From NCBI GenBank assembly GCA_024763495.1, contig JANTFJ010000089.1, positions 1 to 8,910 of the forward strand: a stretch of DNA of 8,910 nucleotides. The letters run 5' to 3'. The stretch comes from Desulfobulbaceae bacterium (GTDB lineage Bacteria; Desulfobacterota; Desulfobulbia; Desulfobulbales; SURF-16). The position numbers were made by a program, and so were the translations under genes. Every line of letters starts with the position of its first letter. The stretch's first letter is position 1. The notes under the pieces were generated by a model. That model searched no databases. It was not told where the DNA came from and saw nothing but the letters and a program-made list of their open reading frames with translations. This document shows positions 1 through 5,292 of this stretch, one piece after another.

Positions 1-137
1 TATATTTCCGCGATCAGCCTGTCTTACATAGCACCAGTATGCTGCGCCAGTCTGATCACGAAAATCTCCGACACCCTGTAAACAGTTACAGTTCAGTGTT
101 TTTAACGGTTATGAGTTTTAAGGGTGTGAGTAGTTAC
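1..137 (+). repeat. 158-bp palindromic repeat, copy 1 (left end cut by window)
   Basis: First of three copies of a repeat also found at 1310-1467 and, inverted, at 5096-5253. The visible part starts at element position 22, so with the missing 21 bases it would also be 158 bp. Bases 1-89 match copy 2 at about 79% (70 of 89 by hand, ungapped). A diverged spacer of 37 bases follows, then the right terminus TGAGTAGTTAC at 127-137, as in copy 2. The central part is an imperfect palindrome. No protein is encoded. It lies in the 217-bp leader before the tyrosine kinase and ends 80 bases before its start codon. It looks like a non-autonomous mobile (MITE-like) repeat; a regulatory role is possible but not shown. 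Confidence 0.85.
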
Positions 138-217
138 GCGAGCGCTATCTATTTTTTTGTCTAAACTGCAGATACTGTTATGGTTTGATATTTCTGATCA
201 CATGAAAGGGGTTACTG

Positions 218-1075
218 GTGGGAAAGGTCTTTAAAGCTCTATCCAAGTCAAACGCTGAAAATAAATCCGATATTGAGCCTGAACGTCAGGATCAAGTTGA
301 ACCTGATGACGGTGAACCTGAAAAGAAAAAGGCGGAGCCTGAGTGTCAGAATGTTCCGGATATATCCGGGCCAGGGAACTGGGATGAACGTCTGGTGGCC
401 TTGACCGGAAATTACCCTGAGGTACTGGAGAGTTTCCGCCGTTTACGGACAGAGATTATTCATCCATCCGAGGGGATGCCGGCCCGGAGTATTCTGGTGG
501 TCAGCGCCTCACCGGCTGAAGGCAAGAGTTTTGTCTGCGCTAATCTCGGCGGCATAATGGCCCAGGGCGTGGATCAGTATGCCCTTATCGTTGATTGTGA
601 CCTGCGGCGACCGGCAATGGCGAAACTCTTTGGCCGGGATAATGACAAGGGACTGGTAAATTATCTCCGCGATGGAGAGGAGCTTTCTTCTCTTATTCTC
701 CAGACCGGTTTGAAAAGGCTGACCATGATCCCTGCCGGGCCGCCGCCGGGCAACCCTTCGGAATTACTTTCATCTGCCAGGATGACGGCTATGATTGATG
801 AAGTTGTGAACCGCTATCAAGACCGTTTTGTTATCCTGGACAGTCCTCCGGTGCAGACTGCTTCGGAAACCTCGGTGCTGGCTCGGCATGTAGACGGAGT
901 GGTGCTGGTTGTCCGTTGGGGAGGGCCGGGCCGTGAACAGGTGAAACAGCTTGTCGATAAGATCGGCAGGGAAAAGATTATCAGCGTTGTCTTTAACGCC
1001 TTTGAAATGACAATACTTGATGCTGGAATGAAAAAGGAAGGTTATTACAAATATTACGCGGAAGAATACAGCTGA
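218..1075 (+). CDS. Exopolysaccharide-associated tyrosine autokinase (BY-kinase, CpsD/CapB type)
   Basis: Cytoplasmic bacterial tyrosine kinase of 285 residues that autophosphorylates a C-terminal tyrosine cluster and normally works with a Wzc/Wzz-like chain-length protein to control polymer length and export. Visible signatures: the oligomerisation motif EX2RX2R at 71-77; Walker A SPAEGKS at 98-104; Walker A' ALIVDCDLRRP at 122-132 (D126, D128); Walker B FVILDSPP at 204-211 (D208); and tyrosines 276, 277, 279, 280 and 284 at the C-terminus. Residues 13-41 form a charged, Glu/Pro-rich linker. There is no membrane segment, so the membrane activator must be a separate protein, not seen here. 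The opening MGKVFKAL resembles the kinases of exosortase/PEP-CTERM EPS loci. The start is GTG, supported by GAAAGGGG at 204-211; the upstream ATG at 202 is out of frame. Confidence 0.93.
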   Translation: MGKVFKALSKSNAENKSDIEPERQDQVEPDDGEPEKKKAEPECQNVPDISGPGNWDERLVALTGNYPEVLESFRRLRTEIIHPSEGMPARSILVVSASPAEGKSFVCANLGGIMAQGVDQYALIVDCDLRRPAMAKLFGRDNDKGLVNYLRDGEELSSLILQTGLKRLTMIPAGPPPGNPSELLSSARMTAMIDEVVNRYQDRFVILDSPPVQTASETSVLARHVDGVVLVVRWGGPGREQVKQLVDKIGREKIISVVFNAFEMTILDAGMKKEGYYKYYAEEYS

Positions 1076-1081
1076 TCATGT

Positions 1082-1120
1082 GTAACTGCTCAAGGGCTCA
1101 CCAGGGGAGCAAATTTTCGC
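1082..1120 (+). repeat. Diverged 5' fragment of the 158-bp repeat
   Basis: Six bases after the kinase stop codon comes GTAACTGCTCA (1082-1092), identical to the left terminus of copy 2 at 1310-1320. AGGGC, ACC and GCAAATTTTCGC follow, which resemble AGGGCACC and GCATATTTCCGC of the intact element after small insertions. Similarity fades after about 1120. It is best read as a decayed or truncated fourth copy in the same orientation as copies 1 and 2. The 11-base terminus is clear; the rest of the alignment is weak. Confidence 0.5.
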
Positions 1121-1183
1121 AAAACTCAAGCCTGCAGGAGCCTGATGCGGGCATTGCCCACAACCCAGAAAAACTTCAGTCAT

Positions 1184-1267
1184 CCTGTAGGAGCCCGGCC
1201 CTCCGGGCGATAATACATGGAGCAAAGCTCATTACATGGATCGCCCGGAGGGCTGGGCTTCTACAGG
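1184..1267. repeat. REP doublet (REPIN/BIME-like inverted pair)
   Basis: Two 28-base arms, 1184-1211 and 1240-1267, are inverted copies with two mismatches, both compatible with G-U pairing. Each arm is itself a REP-like hairpin: GTAG at 1187-1190, then stem GCCCGG (1193-1198), loop CCCT and CCGGGC (1203-1208). The second arm has GCCCGG (1243-1248), loop AGGG, CTGGGC (1253-1258) and CTAC at 1261-1264, the complement of GTAG. The 28-base spacer holds a small GAGC-AAA-GCTC hairpin. A GTAG or GGAG tetranucleotide beside a short hairpin is the known signature of REPs moved by RAYT (TnpA-REP, Y1 transposase) proteins. No RAYT gene is in the window, so one elsewhere in the genome is inferred. The element fills part of the kinase to sugar-transferase gap. 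Confidence 0.85.
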
Positions 1268-1309
1268 AGCTTTATCGTTGTTATGCGGTCAGCTGACTGA
1301 TTTATTATA

Positions 1310-1467
1310 GTAACTGCTCACAGGGCACCGCATATTTCCGCGATCAGTCCGGCTTACGTATGACTAATACGCTGCGCCGACTTTATCACGAAAATCTACG
1401 GCACCCTGTAACCAGTTATAATTACAGGGGTTAGCGAAGTTAGGACGCTTACCTCATGAGTAGTTAC
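1310..1467 (+). repeat. 158-bp palindromic repeat, copy 2 (complete)
   Basis: Complete copy bounded by GTAACTGCTCA (1310-1320) and TGAGTAGTTAC (1457-1467), 11-base terminal inverted repeats matching at 10 of 11. The first 110 bases (1310-1419) are an imperfect palindrome: CAGGG and CCG near the left end face CGG and CCCTG near the right, and the centre has CGTAT-GACTA-ATACG. A 37-base tail links this to the right terminus. It is about 86% identical to copy 3 over the 110-bp part (95 of 110 by hand). It ends 18 bases before the sugar-transferase ATG, so that gene's leader, and probably its promoter region, lies inside the element. No target-site duplication is visible. With the fragment and REP doublet it accounts for most of the 410-base gap. 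Confidence 0.9.
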
Positions 1468-1485
1468 GCTTAAAAGCTGAAAAAT

Positions 1486-2868
1486 ATGCCCTATATTTTA
1501 AAAAGATATTATCCGACCAGAAATGTTTTCTTTTTTCTGGGTGAAGGATTGCTTATTTTCCTGGCAGTCAGCCTGGTCTATTATTTTTTTAAGAGTCCGG
1601 TACTGTTAAGCGGAGAAATGGCGCTTTATGGTCTGCGGGCCCTGCTGGTCACTTTTACCTTTCAGATCTGTCTCTATTTTTTTGATCTTTATGACTTGAG
1701 CGTCAATGTTCCTGTTTCCGAATTAGTGCTCCGCACTACTCAGGCCTTTGGGGTCGGCTGTATTGTCCTGGCGGTAATTTATTACCTGTTCCCCAGGATT
1801 ATGATTTCCACCAAAATTTTCTGGACAGCTTATATTGCCATCTGTACCGCTGTTTTTATCTGGCGTTTTATTTATCATCACGCCCTGGAGCGGCGGCTTT
1901 TTACCCAGGATATTCTGATTATGGGAACAGGTGATTTAGCCGCTGATATTACAGCAGAAATTTTGAACAAGAGGGACTCCGGTTTTAAGGTTGCCGCCTA
2001 CGTTGGTGCCAGTGAGCCGACGTATGACACCGGCGGGGCGCCGTTTTTTTCAGATGTGCGGGATATGGAAAAAATCTGCCGGGATAAAGGGATTGAAAGA
2101 ATAATCGTCGCTCTTGATGACTGGAGAGGTAAAACCCCGATTGAAGAGCTGCTGGCCTGTAAATTAAAGGGACTTCGGGTTGACAAGGGAGTAAGTTTTT
2201 ACGAAGAGGTGACAGGCAAGATCTTGGTTAGAAGGGTTAATCCCGCCTGGATTATTTTTTCCAGCGGGTTCTGCATCAGCCGCCTGCGTTATTTTTTTAA
2301 AAGGATTTCCGATATCCTTTTTGCCGGTTTCGGCCTGTTTATTTCATTGCCCGTCACAGTTGTAAGTGCCATAATAATAAGGCTGGAATCACCTGGAGAT
2401 ATTTTTTATACTCAGGATCGGGTAGGGGAAAACGGTAAAGTTTTTCGGGTGATTAAATTCCGTTCCATGCGCAGTGACGCGGAAAAGGATGGCCCTGTCT
2501 GGGCCCGGACTAACGATAGCAGGGTTACCCGCTTTGGCGCTTTTATTCGCAAGGTACGGATAGATGAAATTCCCCAGATGTGGAATGTCCTGAAGGGAGA
2601 GATGAGTTTTGTCGGGCCGCGACCGGAGCGGCCTGTTTTTGTTGAGCAGCTGGTGAAGAATATTCCCTATTATGCCCTGCGCCATGCTGTGAAACCGGGG
2701 ATCACCGGCTGGGCCCAGATCTGTTATCCCTATGGAGCCTCGGAAGAGGATGCCCTGCGTAAACTTGAATATGACCTGTTTTATATCAAAAACATGACCT
2801 TGTCCATGGATCTCTGGGTGGTATTCCAGACTGTAAAGACTGTGTTATTCCAGAAGGGAGCAAGGTAA
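1486..2868 (+). CDS. Polyprenyl-phosphate sugar-1-phosphate transferase (EPS initiating enzyme, PEP-CTERM-associated type)
   Basis: Inner-membrane enzyme that should start EPS repeat-unit assembly by transferring a sugar-1-phosphate from a nucleotide sugar to undecaprenyl phosphate. Of its 460 residues, about four membrane segments lie in 14-130, a soluble Rossmann-like domain (ILIMGTGDLAADI, 143-155) at about 141-245, another hydrophobic helix near 273-299, and the bacterial sugar transferase domain to the end. Family motifs are KFRSMRSDAEKDG (324-336), RKVRIDEIPQ (355-364, with the D360-E361 pair), SFVGPRPERP (374-383) and KPGITGWAQICYPYGAS (403-419). The overall pattern and the KGAR C-terminus match, from memory, the family TIGR03013 (EpsB_2) of exosortase EPS loci. 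The sugar donor cannot be read from sequence. The in-frame stop at 1471-1473 limits upstream starts; no clear Shine-Dalgarno precedes ATG 1486. glmS follows after 41 bases, probably co-transcribed. Confidence 0.93.
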   Translation: MPYILKRYYPTRNVFFFLGEGLLIFLAVSLVYYFFKSPVLLSGEMALYGLRALLVTFTFQICLYFFDLYDLSVNVPVSELVLRTTQAFGVGCIVLAVIYYLFPRIMISTKIFWTAYIAICTAVFIWRFIYHHALERRLFTQDILIMGTGDLAADITAEILNKRDSGFKVAAYVGASEPTYDTGGAPFFSDVRDMEKICRDKGIERIIVALDDWRGKTPIEELLACKLKGLRVDKGVSFYEEVTGKILVRRVNPAWIIFSSGFCISRLRYFFKRISDILFAGFGLFISLPVTVVSAIIIRLESPGDIFYTQDRVGENGKVFRVIKFRSMRSDAEKDGPVWARTNDSRVTRFGAFIRKVRIDEIPQMWNVLKGEMSFVGPRPERPVFVEQLVKNIPYYALRHAVKPGITGWAQICYPYGASEEDALRKLEYDLFYIKNMTLSMDLWVVFQTVKTVLFQKGAR

Positions 2869-2909
2869 CGGTATTGTCCGTTGATTGAACGTGCCTGAGT
2901 GAGGTTATT

Positions 2910-4751
2910 ATGTGTGGAATAGTTGGTTATGTCGGCCCCCGCAAGGTAGTTCCCATTATTCTTGAAGGCTTGAAACGCCTGGAGTACCGGGGATATGATT
3001 CCGCCGGTCTTGTTTATCTCCTTGACGGCAAAGTGCATAAGCATCGCAGCGAGGGGAAACTGGCCAACCTTGAAGAGTTGATGGAAGATGTTGACGATGG
3101 CGGCAGCCATATCGGTCTCGGCCATACCCGCTGGGCAACCCATGGGCCGCCTTCCGAGGCCAATGCCCACCCTCACAGCGATTGCAGCGGCGAGCTGGTG
3201 GTTGTCCATAACGGTATTATTGAAAATTTTGATACCCTGCGCCGGGAATTGACTGCCGAGGGCCATATTTTTACCTCCCAGACAGATACCGAGGTTCTGG
3301 CTCACTTGATAGAGGAGTATCTGGACGGCGATCTTGTTGCCGCTGTCCAGGCCGCGGTCAGGGATGTTGAGGGTTCCTTTGCCCTGGGAGTAATGTGGTC
3401 AGGTCAGCCTGATATCCTGGTGGCGGCTCGTAACCAGAGCCCGCTTGTTCTCGGCATCCTGGAAGGACGGGGATGTTTCCTGGCCTCAGATATTCCGGCT
3501 TTGCTTCCTTATACCAGAAATATAATTTATCTTGAAGATCAGGAGATGGCTGTTCTCCGGGCTGACGGGCTAGAGGTTATGACCCTGGCTGACGGTCGGC
3601 CTCTTGAAAAGGAAATTCATACTATTGACTGGAACGCGGCAATGGCGGAAAAGGCAGGTTATCGTCATTTTATGCTCAAGGAGATCTATGAACAGCCGCT
3701 GGCCGTTTTAAATACCTTCAGGGGACGTCTTGAGCCGGAAAGCGGGGTGATCAATTTACCGGAAATCGGCCTGGATGCTGCTGAATTGCGTAATTTAAGC
3801 CGAATTTTTCTGGTGGCTTGCGGAACCTCATGGCACGCGGCCCTGGTGGCAAAATACTGGCTGGAAAAATGGGTCGGTATCCCGGTAGAGGTTGATATTG
3901 CCTCGGAATTTCGTTACCGCCGCCTGCTGCTTGGCCCTGAGGTGCTGGTTATTCCAATTTCGCAGTCCGGTGAAACTGCCGATACCCTGGCTGGCCTGCG
4001 TCTGGCCGCAAAACTCGGCTCAAAAATTATCTCAATATGTAATGTGGTGGGCAGCACGATAACCAGGGAGTCGGATGGAACGATTTATACCCATGCCGGC
4101 CCGGAAATAGGGGTGGCCTCGACAAAGGCCTTTACCAGCCAGCTTACCGCTCTTTTTCTTTTGACTCTTTACCTGGGGCAGGAGCTGGAAACCATTGAGC
4201 GGGAGAGGCGGATTGAAATGGCCCGGGCCCTGGTGGCCCTGCCGCCGATTATTGAGAAGGAACTGCCCCGGCTCCAGAAAGATATGGATGTCCTGGCCGC
4301 GGACTTTTCCCGCAGTCGTGATTTCCTTTACCTGGGACGGGGTGAAAATTTTCCCATTGCTTTGGAAGGCGCCCTGAAACTTAAAGAAATTTCTTATATT
4401 CATGCCGAGGGCTATGCTGCCGGCGAATTGAAACACGGGCCAATTGCCTTGATTGACCGGGAGATGCCGGTGCTGGCGCTTGTCCCGCAGGACAGGGTTT
4501 ATGGTAAGGTGATTTCCAATGTCCAGGAAGTTAAGGCCCGGCATGGGCGAATGATCCTGGTTGGCAGCGAGGGTGACGAGGCCCTGGCGGAAATTGCTGA
4601 TTACGCGGTTTATCTGCCCAGGATTAATGAAGAGTTGAACCCGATTCTTTACGTTATCCCCCTCCAGCTGCTTTCCTACCAGATTGCCAACATGCGGGGC
4701 TGTGATGTGGATCAGCCCCGGAATCTGGCCAAGAGCGTAACCGTTGAATAA
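2910..4751 (+). CDS. glmS: Glutamine--fructose-6-phosphate aminotransferase (isomerizing)
   Basis: Cytoplasmic enzyme converting fructose-6-phosphate and glutamine to glucosamine-6-phosphate, the first committed step to UDP-GlcNAc. Full length at 613 residues (E. coli GlmS has 609). The glutaminase domain covers about 2-225: nucleophile C2 after the initiator Met, HTRWATHG (72-79), HNGIIENF (100-107), SQTDTE (123-128). Two SIS domains follow: CGTSWHAA (304-311) with SQSGETADT (351-359), then GRGENFPIALEGALKLKE (476-493). E493, H509 and K608 correspond to E. coli E488, H504 and K603 by motif; the C-terminus LAKSVTVE is canonical. GAGG at 2901-2904 supports the ATG. Its place inside an EPS cluster suggests a copy dedicated to amino-sugar supply, though it could be the only genomic copy. 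The 41-base upstream gap is too short for a glmS ribozyme. Confidence 0.98.
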   Translation: MCGIVGYVGPRKVVPIILEGLKRLEYRGYDSAGLVYLLDGKVHKHRSEGKLANLEELMEDVDDGGSHIGLGHTRWATHGPPSEANAHPHSDCSGELVVVHNGIIENFDTLRRELTAEGHIFTSQTDTEVLAHLIEEYLDGDLVAAVQAAVRDVEGSFALGVMWSGQPDILVAARNQSPLVLGILEGRGCFLASDIPALLPYTRNIIYLEDQEMAVLRADGLEVMTLADGRPLEKEIHTIDWNAAMAEKAGYRHFMLKEIYEQPLAVLNTFRGRLEPESGVINLPEIGLDAAELRNLSRIFLVACGTSWHAALVAKYWLEKWVGIPVEVDIASEFRYRRLLLGPEVLVIPISQSGETADTLAGLRLAAKLGSKIISICNVVGSTITRESDGTIYTHAGPEIGVASTKAFTSQLTALFLLTLYLGQELETIERERRIEMARALVALPPIIEKELPRLQKDMDVLAADFSRSRDFLYLGRGENFPIALEGALKLKEISYIHAEGYAAGELKHGPIALIDREMPVLALVPQDRVYGKVISNVQEVKARHGRMILVGSEGDEALAEIADYAVYLPRINEELNPILYVIPLQLLSYQIANMRGCDVDQPRNLAKSVTVE

Positions 4752-4800
4752 TGCTGACTATAGTTAATTTCAAGTAACTTGATACCTGAAAAAAGATTTC

Positions 4801-4817
4801 GGTGGGCTGTGCCCACC
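4801..4817. other. Stem-loop downstream of glmS
   Basis: GGTGGGC-TGT-GCCCACC is a perfect 7-bp, GC-rich stem with a 3-base loop, 49 bases after the glmS stop. No run of T follows (ATTATGG), so it is not a convincing intrinsic terminator. Its right arm overlaps a second weak hairpin, CACCA-TTA-TGGTG at 4814-4826, and the two could not form together. It may be a short dispersed palindrome or an mRNA 3'-end stabiliser. Confidence 0.5.
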
Positions 4818-4896
4818 ATTATGGTGACTCAACTTTCTGACTTGTTGTTTTGTTAATGATTTCTATAAATTATACAATTTGAAGCATAGATATATC

Positions 4897-5001
4897 GTCA
4901 TTCCGGCATGTCTTTAGCCGGAATCCAGGGATCATAGGCTAACTTTATTGATCGGAGTCTCGTTCCTCGCTTACCTCCGGCTAAAAACATGCCGGAATGA
5001 C
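4897..5001. repeat. Palindromic element with two inverted hairpin arms
   Basis: Arms at 4897-4922 and 4976-5001 are 26-base inverted copies with one mismatch. Each arm also folds alone: left ATTCCGGC (4900-4907), 9-base loop, GCCGGAAT (4917-4924); right TCCGGC (4976-4981), 9-base loop, GCCGGA (4991-4996). This is the same design as a REP doublet: two hairpins in inverted orientation around a 53-base centre. The GTCATTCCGGCATG-type arm is, from memory, a widely dispersed bacterial intergenic repeat. The centre contains, at 4953-4976, a 24-base core that recurs in the element at 6277-6378. Confidence 0.85.
4953..4976 (-). repeat. 24-bp core shared with 6328-6351 (inverted orientation)
   Basis: Read on the minus strand, this block matches 6328-6351 at 23 of 24 positions (AGGTAAGCGAGG, then A here or T there, then ACGAGACTCCG). 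The match stops at both edges, where the two host palindromes differ completely. Here it directly abuts the right hairpin arm and shares its last base. Confidence 0.85.
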
Positions 5002-5095
5002 AAGCGAGTTTTATTGGTGATGTTATATGACTTCAAATACTTATCTCAAGTCAAAAAGTTGAAATGGTGAAATAAAATATCAGGTCATCTGCAAT

Positions 5096-5253
5096 GTACT
5101 ATACTCACTGGGTAAGTGCCGGAACATCGCAACCCCCCTCATTGTAACTGGTTACAGGGTGCCGGAGATTTTCGTTATCAGTCCGGTGCCGCGTATATGT
5201 CATACGTAAGCCGGGCTGGACGCGGAAATATGCGGTGCCCGGTGAGCAGTTAC
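5096..5253 (-). repeat. 158-bp palindromic repeat, copy 3 (complete, inverted)
   Basis: Complete copy on the minus strand. In that orientation it starts with GTAACTGCTCA (complement of 5243-5253), runs through the 110-bp palindromic part (5144-5253, about 86% identical to copy 2), has a 36-base tail clearly alignable with that of copy 2 (GGGGTT, GCGA, CTTACC in the same order), and ends TGAGTATAGTAC (complement of 5096-5107). One deleted and one inserted base in the tail leave the length at exactly 158. It ends 39 bases before the galE-like start codon. Flanks CTGCAAT and AAACTATA show no target-site duplication. Confidence 0.9.
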
Positions 5254-5257
5254 AAAC

Positions 5258-5263
5258 TATAAT
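5258..5263 (+). promoter_or_regulatory. Candidate -10 box for the galE-like gene
   Basis: A perfect TATAAT lies 29 bases before ATG 5293 and just outside repeat copy 3. The bases 17 upstream (GTGCCC at 5235-5240) are a poor -35 and belong to the repeat. If used, transcription would begin near 5270 and leave a short leader containing the ribosome-binding site. Support is the hexamer and its position only. Confidence 0.3.
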
Positions 5264-5280
5264 TACATCAGTTGAAATTA

Positions 5281-5286
5281 AAGGAG
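5281..5286 (+). promoter_or_regulatory. Ribosome-binding site that fixes the galE-like start
   Basis: AAGGAG sits six bases before ATG 5293. The open frame extends upstream to a TTG at 5272, but that would put this strong Shine-Dalgarno inside the coding region and add LKLKECL before the normal MKILVTGGAGFIG opening. ATG 5293 is therefore preferred. Confidence 0.85.
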
Positions 5287-5292
5287 TGCTTG

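Larger units (their letters stand above)
4829..5062. repeat. Outer arms of a nested fold-back in the glmS-galE gap
   Basis: TCAACTTTCTGACTTG at 4829-4844 is inverted at 5047-5062 with 15 of 16 bases matching. A second similar pair lies closer in: TTTGAAG and CATA in 4878-4888 against the complement of bases around 5025-5037. Both pairs surround the stronger palindrome at 4897-5001. This suggests a nested inverted repeat of about 234 bp, perhaps an old fold-back element into or around which the inner element inserted. The stretch is AT-rich and has no credible open reading frame. Confidence 0.5.

Noticed and set aside
90..217. Sigma-54 or clear sigma-70 promoter before the kinase
   Set aside because: No TGGCAC-N5-TTGC-type motif was found, and the AT-rich stretch offers no -35/-10 pair at proper spacing.
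1078..1296. Open frame of 72 codons after the kinase
   Set aside because: It starts in the repeat fragment and runs straight through the REP doublet, has no ribosome-binding site of its own and resembles no known protein.
1300..1480. Target-site duplication flanking the 158-bp element
   Set aside because: Flanks of copy 2 (TTATTATA and GCTTAAAA) and copy 3 (CTGCAAT and AAACTATA) show no matching direct repeat, so transposition is not proven from this window.
2869..2909. glmS ribozyme or riboswitch upstream of glmS
   Set aside because: Only 41 bases separate glmS from the preceding gene, far too short for the ribozyme core, and none of its features is visible.
2781..4544. Long antisense open frames opposite the end of the sugar transferase and glmS
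   Set aside because: They mirror the codon structure of clearly real genes on the other strand, lack family motifs and have low-complexity, implausible composition.
4801..4830. Intrinsic terminator after glmS
   Set aside because: The stem is good but no T-tract follows; kept only as an unassigned stem-loop.
1..5253. CRISPR array or tandem array made by the repeats
   Set aside because: The copies are few, 158 bp long, widely and irregularly spaced and in both orientations, with genes rather than spacers between them.
5272..5292. Upstream TTG start for the galE-like gene
   Set aside because: It would place AAGGAG inside the coding sequence and add residues before the conserved MKILVTGGAGFIG opening; ATG 5293 is better supported.
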